Positions 29,132-42,033 of a stretch of 64,000 bases of DNA are shown piece by piece. Under the pieces are notes generated by a model. That model worked only from the letters and a program-made list of their open reading frames with translations. It was not told the origin of the DNA and did not search any database. Position numbers and translations under genes: made by a program. Numbering within the stretch: position 1 is the first letter of the stretch; each line of letters starts with the position of its first letter. This stretch comes from Symbiodinium natans (Eukaryota > Sar > Dinophyceae > Suessiales > Symbiodiniaceae): positions 245,999-309,998 of the forward strand of contig CAJNDS010002138.1 in the NCBI GenBank assembly GCA_905221605.1. The letters run 5' to 3'.

Positions 29132-29244
29132 GTTGGGGTGTTCCCCCTTATACTGACAGTCCTTAATCTAGACAGAAGTACCCCCCCCCCCATTATAATC
29201 CGTATGAAGGACTCTTAGTATAAGGGAGAACATCCCCCTCAACC
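29132..29244. mobile_element. MITE-like element, family B, copy 5
   Basis: Left arm GTTGGGGTGTTCCCCCTTAT, then ACTGACAGTCCTTAAT; right arm AAGGACTCTTAGTATAAGGG, then GAACATCCCCCTCAACC. A C run interrupts the centre. Confidence 0.8.
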
Positions 29245-30890
29245 CCAAACCCTAAACCCTAAACTCCAAACCTAATCCCTGAACCCTGAACCCTGAACCC
29301 TGAACCCTAAACCCTAAACCCTAAACCCTAAACCCTAAGTCCTAGGCGGTATAACGCCCTCCGGGGCTTGAACAAGAGAAAGCATGCCCCGAGCTCCCCA
29401 CGCGGCGGCGGCGACACTGGAGGAGATGTGGGAAAAGCTGCCTTGCGGTTTAGGGTGTAGGGTGTAGGGTTTAGGGTTTAGGGTTTAGGGTTTAGGAATT
29501 AGGGTTTGGGGTTTGGGGTCAGGGTTTAGGGTTTAGGGTTAGGGTTTAGGGTTTGGGGTTTGGGGTCAGGGTTTAGGGTTTAGGGTTTAGGGTTTAGGGT
29601 TTAGGGTTTAGGGTTTAGGGTTTAGGGTTTAGGGTTTAGGGTTTAGGGTTTAGGGTTTAGGGTTTAGGGTTTAGGGTTTAGGGTTTAGGGTTTAGGGTTT
29701 AGGGTTTAGGGTTTAGGGTTTAGGGTTTAGGGTTTAGGGTTTAGGGTTTAGGCCTTAGGGCTCAGGGTTTAGGGTTTAGGGCCGTTTAGGGTTTAAGGGC
29801 TCCATTCAACTTCGAACTTTCGGGCCCTGAAGGTTGAACGAAGGCGAAAACCCGAACTCCCCCAAAGCGCACTCAGTAAAGCCCGCTCCTGCCCCGGCTT
29901 CGGGTGCGCTCACGCTCCTGCTAGTTGGGGCACGCACTGATCGAAGCCCAACCGAAGCAACCTGACTCCTGAAACCCCCTCTCGGGTTTAGGGTTTAGGG
30001 TTTAGGAGGGTTTGGGGTTTAGGGTTTAGGGTTTAGGGCTTAGGGTTTAGGGTTTTGGGTTTAGGGTTGAGGGACCCTAAACGCACTCAACCACCTCAAA
30101 GACGTGGACGCCCATCCGATGCCCCCTGAAAGTTTTTCCGAGGCCTCGCGGCGTCTCCGAAGCCAAGGGATCCGGCTCCTGAAGGGGCCGGTGCGTAAAA
30201 AGGAGTTTAGGGTTTAGGGTTTAGGGTTTAGGGATTAGGGTTTAGGGTTTAGGGTTTAGGGTTTAGGGTTTAGGGTTTAGGGTTTAGGGTTTAGGGTTTA
30301 GGGTTTAGGGTTTAGGGTCTAGTGTTTAGGGTTTAGGGTTTAGGGTTTAGGGTTTGAGGCTTTCGGCCAGGGTTTAGTATGAAGTTGTGGCGGTGCTGTT
30401 GCGAGGGAGGGGCGACAACTAATTCAGATGGAGGGATCCATGAAACCAGCTGGAAGATGACAACAGGCTTCTAGCTTGAAGGTAAGAGTTAGGCACCGCG
30501 CCAGAAACAAACCCTAAACCTAGACGATGAACCCTCAACCCTAAACCCTAATCCCTAATCCCTAAACCCCTAAACCCTAAACCCTAAACCCTAAACCCCT
30601 AAACCCCTAAACCCGCAGCCCTAAACCCTAAAGAACGGAGCTGATCAGGCCCCAGGCCGGCGTCCCCGTGGCTTGGCGACTCGGATGCGGCCCCTGCACA
30701 GGTGTTGGGTTTAGAGTTTAGGGTTTAGGGTTAGGGTTTAGGGTTTAGGGTTTGGAGTTTAGGGTTTAGGGTTTTGGAGTGTCGGGCTTAGGGTTTGGGG
30801 TTTAGGGTTTGGGGTTTAGGGTTTGGAGTTTAGGGTTTGGAGTTTCGGGCTTCGGAGCGGAGGTGAGGGGATGAGGTCGGAGGCTCGGTG
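29245..30890. repeat. Dense telomere-like arrays
   Basis: A minus array at 29245-29340 is followed by a strong plus array at about 29567-29755 (about 26 units, nearly perfect). Plus arrays lie at 29985-30075, 30205-30355 and 30705-30860 (TTTGGAG/TTTGGGG variants), with a minus array at 30505-30635. Spacers are short and unrecognised. Confidence 0.9.
29567..29755 (+). repeat. Longest pure TTTAGGG array in the window
   Basis: Roughly 26 consecutive perfect units. Such purity implies recent addition or amplification compared with the degenerate arrays nearby. Confidence 0.95.
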
Positions 30891-30904
30891 AGCCAATGTG
30901 GTGA

Positions 30905-30995
30905 TGCTTTTAAATTATGGTCCCTTTTCGTGTCCGTATGATAAAGCGACCCTCTTATTCAGGGTACCCAAACAGGGCCCACAGTTTAGAGAACT
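30905..30995. mobile_element. MITE-like element, family E, copy 2
   Basis: TTAAATTATGGTCCCTTTTC on the left and CAGTTTAGAGAACT on the right correspond to copy 1 (28986-29093) in reverse orientation. Confidence 0.5.
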
Positions 30996-33359
30996 GACCA
31001 TTCACTCATTGCTTGACTTATTTACGTACTTGTTGCTGCATTTCACTGTGCAACTACAGATGTGTTCACTTCTACTTGCATTTGCATTTGTACAAGTAGC
31101 TTTCAGTTGCTTGCTCAACTAGGTATATGTATAAGCCGGACTAGGGCTTACGGATCTTGCTCTGTGCCCTAGAACCTAGAAATTTGAACTTTTTGGGCCA
31201 AAGAGCGGTGGGGTGCCCTGCACCCTGGGTGCTACCCCTCCACTTTGCACAACTCCTTTTCAAAAGAAGCGCATGCAGAAGCATGGTAAGGTCCTTTAGG
31301 GTTTAGGGTTTAGGGTTTAGGGTTCAGGGTTCAGGGTTCAGGGTTTAGGGTTTAGGGTTTAGGGTTTAGGGTTTAGGGTCTAGGGTTTAGGGTTTAGGGT
31401 TTAGGGTTTAGGGTTTAGGGTTTAGGGTTTAGGGTTTAGGGTTTAGGGTTTGGGGTGTGTGATGGTAGGTGGATGGCATGAACAAACTCGGGGAAGAAGA
31501 GCCCAAAAGTTGTCTGAGAAGATGCCGGACACCGTCCCAGAAGTAGTTTCGGAGACGATAAGACCCGAGGTGAGGCGCAAGAAGTCTTGTGCATCCGTGA
31601 CGCCTACAGCTAGCCGACCTTTAAAACGGCATCCCTTGAGGATGTAGGGCCGGGGGTCCAGGGGCCTTTCACGGCATCAGGGGGCCTGTGGATGAAGCGC
31701 ACGCCGTGAATTTAAACTCCCACCAGCCCAACCCTAAACCCTAAACTCTAAACCCTAAACCCTAAGCAAGCTGAGCCCCAAAGAAGTCCTCACAGCCCTG
31801 GATCCTGGCAAGTCGCAGGCCCTAGGGTTTCGGGTTGAGGCTTCCAGGGTTTCGGGTTTAAAATTTAGCAACCCCCAGGGCCCCAGGGTTGACGGAAATC
31901 AGGGACGGTTCCCGTATCATAAGGCCCCGAACAAGGTACCCCGAATAACGGAAACCCCTGAACCCTAAACTCAGGGCCTAGGCCGCCCCCCTACGTCGGG
32001 AACCCAAAGCCCAAACCCTAAACCCCAACCCCTAAACCCAGGATGGTTTTGGAGCCCCCAAAACCTTAAACCTGACTGTCCCGTTGCCGGCCTCGCTGAC
32101 GGGCGGTGGCGACAGCGCCATGGCCAGGGACCTCCCCAAGATCACGGGCCCTCGTGGGTGAGCTTGTTGGGGTTTAGGCTTTAGGGTTTAGGGTTTAGGG
32201 TTTAGGGTTTAGGGTTTAGGGTTTAGGGTTTAGGGTGTAGGGCTTGTTGTTTAGGGTTTAGGGTTTAGGGTTTGGCTCTCTGCGTGAGGGTTTCGGGGTT
32301 TTGGGATTCTCCAGACCGCAGGGTCTCTCCGAGAGAGCATCCCTTGCGCAAGGAATTCTTCTTTACATCAGACGAGGATCCCGATTGCAAGTTAAGGGGT
32401 CTTAGGGTAGCTACATGGTTAGTATGGGCCCTGAAGAGGGTACCCCATGTATGCCCTTTATGTACCCTCTACAAATTGAGGGCCCACACAGGAGACCCGC
32501 TGAAGGAGGTGTTAGGGACCAGATTCAGGGCCCAAACAGTAAACTGAACTCTTGTGGAACCTGAATGAAGAAGGCCTAGGGTCACAGGGTCGAGGGTGGG
32601 AAGGGTTTAGGGTTTAGGGTTAAGGGTTTCGGGTTTAGGGTTGAGCGGTTCCATGGCTGACGGGTCTGACGTTTAGGGGGTTTAGGGGCTTAGGGTTTAG
32701 GGTTTAGAGTCAGGGGTTTCGCAGCTCCAACAGCGGTTCAGGGACGTTCTGGGCGCGCGCAATGTCAGGAACCGGCCTGCTCAATGAGCAGGAATTCACT
32801 GGCAGGCTCTAAAAATAGGAATTTGGAGTATGATGCCTTACGTCCTGTAGTACCATCTGAGGGATTTACATGGGGTACCTTAAGAGGATCTCCGCTTGGG
32901 TTGATAGGATTTCGGGCTTAGGGCAATCGGCTCTTTGGGTGGTTAGCGCGCTTTGGGCTTGGTCCTTTGACGATTTGGGGGCTTAAGCCAGGCTTCCCCC
33001 AAGCCCTAAACCCTACATCCTGAAGACAAGGTGACAGGGTTTCTCAAAGGGCTTAGGGTTTAGGGTTTAGGGTTTAGGGTTTAGTTGTGAGGGTTTAGGG
33101 TTTAGGGTTTAGTGTTTAGGGTTTAGGGTTTAGGGTTTAGGGTTTACCCCACACCCAGAAATCCCTCACAGAGAGGCTCGAAATAGGGAGGTCCTGATGC
33201 CAGAGAGGCGGTCGAGGAGCTCGTGTAAAGGCCTGGCACAGAAATGCCCTGGTGGTTCAGGGTTTAGGGTTTAGGGTTTAGGGTTAAGGGTTAAGGGTTT
33301 AGGGTTGAATCGGCTATAGGGTCTTGAAGAGAGCGGGGGTTTCCTAAGGGTCGTCGCAT
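30996..33359. repeat. Telomere-like arrays, spacers and a family I element
   Basis: Plus arrays lie at 31293-31460 (about 22 units, some TTCAGGG), 32168-32275, 33051-33150 and 33260-33308; short minus arrays lie near 31730-31765. A repeat with GTAGCTACATGGTTAGTATG lies at about 32405-32500 and recurs in inverse orientation near 50455-50570. The short frame at 31450-31647 starts in telomere-like repeat and is not called. Confidence 0.75.
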
Positions 33360-34000
33360 GGTCCCTTAGCAAGGGCCCTTGAAAGGGGACCCCTTGTACT
33401 ATACACCCTATACAACCCAAGGGCCCATACTTCAGAACCATACACGAACTACCCTTAGAGGGTTCATGGTAACTAGGGAACCTTGAAGAACCCTAGGGTA
33501 GTGGGGAGTATTAAGAAACCTTGGGGTACATACCCCCCTTGAACCCACCCTACAATCTGGTTTAGGGTTTACTAGACCCAACCAAGAGTAGCAACAGGAA
33601 CAAAAAGGGTGCCCTTTTTGGCTTCTAGGGATGTACAAGTGCACCTAAAGCATGACAAAAGGGAATAAGGGCCTACTCCGGCTTACGGCTCGGGTTTCTA
33701 CACCCTTCAAACCCCCCCCCAGAGCCTAAAGCCCCCAAAGCGCCTAAACCCACTAAAGCCCCTAAACCCCCCAAAGCCCTTAAACCCACTCAATACCCCC
33801 GAAAAAACCCCCTAAATACCCTAAGCCCCCTACATACCCCCTAATGTGAGAGTCGCTTTTTTAATTGGGGTGGTAATAGTAATATTCGCCGGGCCAGAGG
33901 GCCCCAGCCGAAGACTACTTTCCATTACGGGAGGTTTTCGGGCCGATGTATGTAAACAAGTCTATATAGGGGGGTCCGGTGATAATAATAATGGGGTGGT
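33360..34000. other. Dispersed-repeat cluster (families I and D)
   Basis: Family I-like sequence (AGGGCCCTTG ... AAGGGCCCATACTT) lies at about 33360-33435. A family D copy lies at 33573-33690: TAGACCCAACCAAGAGTAGC, AAAGGGTGCCCTTTTTGGCT, GGGAATAAGGGCCTACTC. A diverged tandem pair sharing GGGGTGGTA lies near 33869 and 33993. No gene. Confidence 0.6.
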
Positions 34001-34126
34001 ATTTGTAAAATTTTTCCGGCCAGGAATGGAAAATTTTACTGAAAATGGCTTAAGAGTTCCATTGCAGAGAAGACTTTTCAGCTGAGCTGGCTTGAAAGTC
34101 TTTAGAGAAGCAGACCCTGACAGCTG

Positions 34127-34158
<32 letters not shown>

Positions 34159-34540
34159 ACCCGAGCCAGAAAAAACAACCAAATGTGGGCAAGGAAGGGA
34201 GCCGTTTCCCCCCCCCCCCCCCAACCCGCCCCCCCCCCCCGACCCCCAGACCCCAGACCCCCAGAATCCTCATAATTGACGCCCCGCATTTTTTTCCACC
34301 CCTCCAAACTTCGGGGACCAAAACATTGGGGGGGGGGGGGGTTCATAAAAGGGACTCCAACATTAAAACCCCTAAAAACCCCCCCAAATACCCCCTTACC
34401 TATATACCCCTAAATAGACCCTAAAAACCCCCCAAATACCGCCTAAAACACCCCCTAAATACCCCCCTAAAACCCCCCCCCAAAAAACCCTAAATCTGCG
34501 AGAATGCGCTGGCCTCGCGGCTCCGGATCGCGAATTTTCC
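34001..34540. repeat. Poly-C/poly-G and C-rich low-complexity tract
   Basis: An uninterrupted C run of about 30 at 34129-34158 is followed by further C-rich runs to 34256 and a G run near 34328-34341. CCCCTAAA-like units follow to about 34480. Frames here encode homopolymeric Gly or Pro and are not genes. Confidence 0.9.
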
Positions 34541-37460
34541 TGTGTGCTGGGGGCATCCGGGGTTGAGGGTTTAGAGTTGATAGGTTTAGGGCTTAGGGGG
34601 TTTTCGGGTTTAGGGTTGGTTGAGAGTTTAGGGTTTAGACTGCCCCACGGGTTCAGGGTTTAGGGTTTGGGCCGCCAAACTCCCCGAAAGCTCCAAGTTC
34701 TTGGATTTGGGATTTCGGCTTCGGAAGGGTAAAGTTCAGGCCCGGGACTGCGTTCTCTGTCTAGGGCGGGGGTGAGATTGAAGGAAAGGAGGGGTTCCCC
34801 TGAAACCCTAACCCCTAAACCCCAAACCCCGAAAAGGAATACAAAAGGATCCTATAAATTATAGGCTTGAGAGGTTGTGTGAGATGAGGTTTCGCAAACC
34901 TGTACTCGTGCCCCCAAATTTCCAAAACGCCAGCACCTCCTCCGTCAGCGCGTTGAAGTGAGGCAAGGAATACAAACCTGAAGCAGGATTTTTGAGGGTC
35001 TAGACCCAAGAGTAACACAGGAACAGCGAGGGTGCCCTTTTTGGGTTCAAGCGGCGTATATGGGAACCTCAACCCGTAAACAAAAAAAAAGGGAATAAGG
35101 GCCCACCCTGGGTCGTAGACCTCTGAACCTGGCAGTCCCCACAGCCCAGGCCGATCTTACTCGCACCCCAAACCTAAGCCGCAAATGGTCCAGGGCTTAG
35201 GGTTGAGGATTTCCCTGAACTCTAAACCCTAATCCCTACATCCTAAACCCGAAACCCGAAAACTAAACCCTAAACCCTAGACCCTAAACTTAAAATCTAA
35301 ATGAACTGAAGCACCGATGTCCCCCGAAACGGGAGAAAGACAAACCCCAGTTTGCCCAGTTTGCCCCAGGCCCCCTTCGCTCCCCTTCAACCCTGAACAC
35401 CCAGAAGATTTTGGGGTTCTCCCCAATAAGCTGCTTGAGGGTTTAGGGTATGGGGTTTAGGGTTGGGGGTCTAAGGTTTAAGACCCCTAAACCCTAAACC
35501 CGAAACCCTAAACCTTAAACCCTAGGATCTCAGGATCCCTCGCATCTTCCAGGGGGAGGCGTGAGAACCTCGTCAACATCTATCGCTCTTGTCGGAGACG
35601 GCTTTGAACCCTCAAGGAGGGCTTTAGAGGGTTTAGGGCTTAGGGGTTTAAGGTTTAGAAGCCCGAACTTTCCTACGCCCCGCATCAATACGTTCTGTAG
35701 ATTCCACAGTGAAGGTTCAGGGGTGGCTATGAGTAGGGTCATATAAATGCGCATACCTTTATGGGGCTAATCGGGTAGTAACTACACGTGCCCAAAACCC
35801 GAAGCCCTAAACCCTACACCCTAAACCCGGCTTGTTTCTCTAAGCAAACCCAAAACCCTTAGAGCCCTTGGCCATTATGGACCCTACCCCCCAAGAACTC
35901 TAGATCTTAATCGTTAAACCTTGCAATGAACCTGTGGTTTAGGGTTTAGGGATTAGGGATTGTAGGGCTTCGGGTTTAGGGTTTAGGGTTTAGGGTTTAA
36001 GGTATGTAAGGGTTGAGTTCGGTTTAGGGAAGCCCTAAAAACCCAAACTTGGCGCCCGAACTGGGGGGCAGCTGCAGCGGCTCCTCCACGGGTGGCCGCG
36101 CCGGGCCCTCCACCAGAGTTCCGGGCTTTTAGGGTTTTTAGGGCTTTTAGGGTTTTTAGGGTTTTTAGGGCTTTTAGGGGTTTTTAGGGCTTTTAGGGCT
36201 TTTAGCGTTTTTAGGGTTTTTAGGGTTTTTAGGGTTTTGGGGTTTTTGCGGTTTAGGGTTTTTAGGGTTTTTCGGGTTTAGGGTTTAGGGTCTTTAGGGT
36301 ATTTCGGGTTTAGGGCTTTAGGGGCTTGAAGGGTTTGGGGTCCTGAAGGTCTCCAACCCCGCACCACCACCACCACCACAAGAAAAAAAAACACATCGAG
36401 CTGAGTTTAGGTAAATGGTTAGGTCAGGCTGGCTTGCCGCCAGTAGCAGCAAAATATCAGACGACCTCCATCCCACGTCCGCCCTGCGCACGTTGCGTGG
36501 CATCCACAACCATTCGCCATCCTACCCTTCGCAGCCCTTCCGTGCCAAGCTGCCGCAAGCTCCCTAAACCCTAAACCCTAAACCCTAAACCCTAAACCCT
36601 AAACCCCAAACCCTAAATCCCAAACCCTAAACCCTAAACCCTAAACCCGGAACCGGCGCCTTCGCCAGGGCCTCCAGGGGCTCGGGGTGCTCCCCTGGCG
36701 GTGATGCCTCGGAGGAGGAAGCGAGGAGCCTCGTAGCTTCGTTCTCAGGGACTCTTTTAAGCCTAAACCCTAAACCTTAAACCCTAAACCCTAAACCCCT
36801 AAACCCTAAACCCTAAACCCCTAAACCCTAAACCCTTTTGAAGTGTTTAAGTTAGAAACCCAGGGCCAGGGTTATAGTCTTCACATTGGTGCTGAAGGCT
36901 GGGGTGCGGCAGGGGTGTTTGTTTGTTTTTTTGTTTTTTACGTCTCATTCTTTTGGTTCTGACATGATGCTACTTAGGGTTTAGGGTTTAGGGTTTAGGG
37001 TTTAGGGTTTAGGGTTTAGGGTTTAGGGTTTAGGGTTTAGGGTTTAGGGTTTAGGGCTTAGGGGGGGGCTGGGAGAGCAGTAGGGCTTGAGGAATTGAAG
37101 GTTACGTTTCGGGAAGAGCTGGTCCGGCTTCCTACCTTGGAGTAGGATGACCTTTGGGATCCTAGTTTGCTGGCACGCCAACTTACCGAAACAGAAGTAG
37201 AAGACCTAGTGAAGCACAATATTCTACTCGTACTATACCACGCGACACTACACTACGCACAAGCCACACTACAGTTCGCACCACCCCACTCGACTTCACA
37301 CCCAGCTCACCACACACCCACACACGCACTCCCTGAGCCCTAAACCCCAAAGCCCTAATCTACCCTAAACCCTAAGCTCTAAACCCTACACCCTAAACCC
37401 TAAACCCTAAACCCTAAACCCTAAACCCTAAACCCTAAACCCTAAACCCTAACCTTTGCA
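34541..37460. repeat. Telomere-like mosaic with a TTTTTAGGG variant array
   Basis: A family D element lies at about 35000-35119. Plus arrays lie near 35938-36000 and 36973-37060. Minus arrays lie at 36563-36645, 36769-36838 and 37375-37455. An array with unit TTTTTAGGG/CTTTTAGGG lies at about 36126-36300. A TAAA-free unique spacer at 37060-37330 has no recognisable gene. Confidence 0.8.
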
Positions 37461-38330
37461 AGGCCCCACTGCCCCGCTCCTATGGGTGCAGACAGAGGCG
37501 CCGTGAAGACCACACCGCAGGAGTAGAGGGGCCTTGAGACGTGCATTGCCGGGTGGAGGCCGCCTAGTGGCCTTTTGCGAATTTCGGGTGGTGCTTGGGG
37601 TTTAAAGGGTTTAGGGTTAGGGCGGATATGTAGAGGAGTAGAGGATATGCGTTTAGGGCAATGCTGACAATTAAGATGTCAGTAGATCGGAACATGGTAC
37701 ACGGCACAACTTATTGCATCACTCTTACTTCTGAAGGCGGTGCATCCCACTGCTTCTGAGAGCGTCGGGAAAGCAAAAACAAGCACCCCTCCCGACCTCT
37801 TCCCAAAACTGGAAGGCGCGGAGGGGCGCTAAGGACGCGGGAACGAACAGCGAAGCTGCAGAGACAAGTGCGGCGGCTGGAGCCAAGAAGAGGCGTGGCA
37901 GCGTCGAAAAACGACGGGCTCGATGCGGGCAAGCGGAGGTTGACGTAGAGAGCGCGGCCGGAGGGACTTCACATCGAATCGAAGAGGCTGACATCTGCAC
38001 AGCACGGTACGGACATGAATCACCCAAAAGGAGCAGCGCAGGGTCTGGTTCGAACCTCCTACTTGCAATTCAGCACTCCACCGCAGCGCGGCGCGTGGTG
38101 ATGCAGAGCTCCTGCAACATATAGGGCCCGCAATTGCGGCAGGATCCATCCCCTCACGGGCGGCCGGCTGTATGAGGCGCAGGATCCACGCACTCTCCCG
38201 CACGCGACCGAATCTCGGCGACCAAAGGATGGGACTTAACGCCGCGCTGACCGCCTCAGCGGCTCGGGACTGGGCAAAGGTCTCCGTCTGCTGTAGGCCT
38301 GTGATGGCAACGTCGGGCAGACGGATAAAG
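37461..38330. other. Unique spacer, no gene assigned
   Basis: About 870 bp of largely single-copy DNA. Overlapping minus-strand frames of 73-124 codons exist at 37711-38203, but none has a recognisable domain. A GGTTCGAACC sequence at 38047-38056 resembles a tRNA T-loop but has no tRNA fold around it. Confidence 0.5.
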
Positions 38331-40280
38331 GGGGCTCAGGCGGCTTTCGGGGGTTTAGGGGGTTTAGGGGATTTCGGGGGTTTAAGGGGTTTACAGGGGG
38401 TTTTTAGGGGGTTTAGGGAGTTCAGGGAGTTTAGGGGATGCGCCAGCTGGCTGTCGTTTGAGCGTTGGGGATTGAGTAGGCCGAGTCGGCCAAGAGCAAG
38501 TCGGGCTTCTCCTTGTCGGGTTGTAACCTGCCCGTTCGGCCCAGCTGTACACATAGCTCTCGGTTTCCAACCCTAAACCCTAAACCCTCTTCAACCCTTT
38601 TAAACCCTTATAAACCCGTATAAACCCTTTTAACCCTTATAAACCCTTAAAAACCCTTATAAACCCTTATAAACCCTTATAAACCCTTATAAACCCTTCT
38701 AAACCCTATAAACCTTCATAAACCCTTATAAACACTAAACCCTAAACCCTAGACCCTAATTGAGCTTTCTTTCTGGGTCTTTCGGGGTTGGGGCAGGGCT
38801 CTCCTCCTCCAAGATGCATTTGCAGAAGGTGCTCTGTCTTTTGAAAAGAAGACCACCCTGACAACCGAAAACCCTGCCTATTTTTGCACCATAAATCTCA
38901 TGCCAATATACTTGTAACAATATATACATGACTTGATTCTATATATATATATATATATCACCTAAACCCTACACTAGAGACCCCAAACCCTAAAATCACA
39001 AACCGACTCGGAAAGCTCTCTCCAAGCCCTCGAAAATCCTCTGCGCAGTCGCAGCTCAGCCATCGGCTCCCGCGAGCGCCTTTGGGGGAGGGGGGGAGAG
39101 GGGGGAGAGGAGGGGAGAGAGGCAGAGGGAGAGGGGGGGGAAATCCTAGAACCCCTAATTGCAGTCACTCTTCCGTCTCAGGGCCACCGAACGACCTTTG
39201 AGCCCTGGCCTCTGTGGTCTCTAGTTCTAGCCTTTGCAGTCTCCCGTTTGGGGCTCGGGCCCCCTGCAGAGTCTAACTTAAGAAGGCTCAGGCCTCGGCA
39301 GTCTCCAGCAGGCACTTTCAAAGCTTTAGCGCTTCAACCCTTATAAAAGCTTGGAAGTATCTTGCCAACCCGACAGGGGCTGTGGCGCGAGACGACAAAG
39401 GACCCTTCTTGCTGAGTCCTTCCTCCTCAAGCCAGAACTCGAGACCGCTGCGTCCGAAAAGCAAGGCCCTAAGCCTAAACCTTTTCTTTCCCCCCTGACT
39501 CTGACACCAAAAACCCTAAACCTTAAACCTTAAACCCACCCATCACCCCCACTCACTCGTCTTGCGCTGGTCGAGCGCTCAGCGAGACCCTGCGACGGTA
39601 GTGACTTGGCCAGAAGTCCCCAGTGCCAGCAGCGCCCCAAGTGTCCAGGTTTTCGAAGTGACCCCAGACATGTCCTCCGTGCCCCAAGTGAACCTCGTAA
39701 CGCACCACTTGAAGTGACCCAAGTGTCCCAAGTGACCGAGTGAAGGAAGTGTTTCCAGGGGCCCAAGCAACGCGAATGTTCCCAGTGGTAACGAGAGCGT
39801 GCCACGCATCCTAAGTGCTCCAGCGACCTCAGTGTCGCGAGTGACCTGCGGCGACCCAAGTGTCCCAAGTGCTCCAAGCGACCCGTGTGACACAACCCTT
39901 AGGCGGCTTCAGTGAAGAGCTTCATATCAAGTTCGTCTAAACCACCACCTTGCATCAAGAGTACATGGTGCTTTGTAAGAAACCAAAGAAGGCCTTAACG
40001 CCATCAGAGTTGCAAGTGGGCGGTCTTGGGGCGGGTATCTGCAGACTAATGCACGCTCACAAAGCGCACTGCCGCTTAACACGCAACAACCCCTAAACCC
40101 TAACCCCTAAACCCGAAATCCCAAACCCCAAACCCTATAAACCCTACATCCGGGGGTGCTTCTGCCCAGGCTTGAAAGCAGGGATCCCAGGACCTGACCT
40201 CAACAGCGAAGTGAGCAGGCGAATGGCATCCTTCGGCGGCTTGGGGCTTTCGTATGTACAACCCTGCAGGGTTTAGGGTT
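38331..40280. repeat. Variant telomere-like arrays and degenerate minisatellites
   Basis: Includes GGGTTTAGG/GGGGATTTC-like units at 38345-38440, a CCCTTATAAA (10-nt) array at about 38585-38735, an (AT)n tract at 38941-38958, a GGGGAGA purine tract near 39083-39140, and a degenerate minisatellite of CCCAAGTGTCC-like units at about 39640-39890. No supported gene. Confidence 0.75.
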
Positions 40281-40704
40281 CAGGTTTGAGGTTCAAGCGT
40301 TCAGGGGGGGCCTGGGGTTTTTCCAGTAGGTAAGAATATAGGGTCCTCATTCAATACAAACTCTTGAGGCTGCTTTTGCAGGTGGGTCTGCAATCGTCTG
40401 CAAGGATTCGGGTTTCGGCTCGGGGGACCCCAAACCCATGGCCATCTCCTGGCGAAGGGCGAACGACTTTTCGACCAGATCTCTTGACATGGTTTGTAAG
40501 ATGAGGGCCTGAATCCGTAGACTGGGGGTTTGGAGGTTATTATACTTAGACATAAAGAGACCCGAAAAGGGAATAATATGAGTAAGCACCCAAGCCCTAA
40601 ACCGTGAACCGACAAGCTCCCCGTCCTCCTGCTCGACAGAGGTGAGCCCCGACTGCCGGCATTGGCGATTGCACAGCGACACCTTTGGCCAAGCCCCGGC
40701 GCCC

Positions 40705-40773
40705 TCTTTACCTACAGCTTTATGGGTTAGACCTACTAGTTCAGGGTGGTTACTACTAAGCTGTAGGTAAAAA
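40705..40773. mobile_element. Short MITE-like inverted-repeat element, family H
   Basis: The left end TTTACCTACAGCTTTA pairs with the right end TAAGCTGTAGGTAAA around a ~35-bp centre. Only one copy was seen in this window, so mobility is not shown. Confidence 0.5.
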
Positions 40774-41654
40774 GGATCCCAGGAATGAGCCTCAGCAAGG
40801 TTGGAGGGTTCATAAGGTTACAGACCACAGGGTTACTAAACGCGACTCACTGCACGGTGGATCACCTCTCGCCCGGACTTGAATTGCTTCCATGGAACCC
40901 CAGAAACAACAACTCCCAGCTGGGACCCCTGAGGTTTTCCTGAGGGTTCCCTCACTTTACTGCCACTTCGGCCTTAGCAACCCTAAACCCTAAACCGCCT
41001 AAACCCCAAACCCTAAACCCTAAAGCACCTAATATAGGGGCCTGAATCATTAGAATCGGTTTTTTGGGGGGGTTATTCTAGCATCGTTACAAAGGGACCA
41101 TAATGGGAACAGGCAGTACCATGCCAGCCTGCCGAGAGCTCAGGGGCCCTTAGCTTACTGGCTCTGAGAAGGGAGGCAAGAATCACCCTAAACCCTAAAC
41201 CCTAAACCCTAAACCCTAAACCCTAAACCCTAAACCCTAAACCCTAAACCCTAAACCCTAAACCCTAAACCCTAAACCGTTCCTCTTCTCCAAACTCCTC
41301 ATGAGAAGCCAGTAGCTTGAACTGCGAAGCTCGAGGCCATGTCCTTCATGCAGGCTTGAGCAACTCCTCGAAGGAATGTCCATTGCGCATGGCAATGCAA
41401 GTAGGGTGTCATTTGGTCCTAACATGGTGCTTGCACTTGGCCCTAAACCCTAAACCTAGACACCCTAAACCTAGACACCCTAAACCTAGAATCCTGGCTC
41501 ATGCATTTTATCTCCATGCCGGCAACCGTCCCTGTCCCCAGCCCTAAACCCCAGGCATGGAGACTCAATCCCCCTGAAACCTGTCGTTTCCGGACAGGGT
41601 TTAGGGGTTGGGGGGAGGGGGGGGGTGTAGGGTTTGGGGCTTCGAAGTTTTTAG

Positions 41655-41842
41655 GGGTTAGGGTTTAGGGTTCAGGGTTCAGGGTTTAGGGTTTAGGGTT
41701 TAGGGTTCAGGGTTCAGGGTTCAGGGTTCAGGGTTCAGGGTTCAGGGTTCAGGGTTCAGGGTTCAGGGTTCAGGGTTCAGGGTTCAGGGTTCAGGGTTCA
41801 GGGTTTAGGGTTTAGGGTTTAGGGTTTAGGGTTTAGGGTGAG
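41655..41842 (+). repeat. TTCAGGG variant array flanked by TTTAGGG
   Basis: About 17 TTCAGGG units bounded on both sides by TTTAGGG units. The variant expanded inside a canonical array, as expected from slippage or unequal exchange. Confidence 0.95.
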
Positions 41843-41925
41843 CCGGGCTCCCAACCATTCGTGGGGCAAGCTCTTTCAGGTTGGAGGAGATGCTGGAGAA
41901 TGCCTTTCCAGCTGTCAAAGTTTGG

Positions 41926-42033
41926 AACTTAAGCTTTGGGATTGTGCGAACAGTCCTTGAAAAGGGGTTCTAGAACCCCCTATTCCGATTAAGGACCGTT
42001 AGAAGAGGGGAGAACCTGCCAGCTTAAGCTGTT
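41926..42033. mobile_element. MITE-like element, family B, copy 6 (diverged)
   Basis: The outer ends AACTTAAGCTTTGGGATTGT and the inverted counterpart of AACAGCTTAAGCTGGCAGGT enclose GAACAGTCCTT and AAGGACCGTTAGAAGAGGGG. The core matches family B, but the extreme ends carry a different extension (TTAAGCT). Confidence 0.65.

Noticed and set aside
38047-38056. GGTTCGAACC as a tRNA T-loop
   Set aside because: No acceptor, D-arm or anticodon stem can be drawn at the right spacing on either strand.
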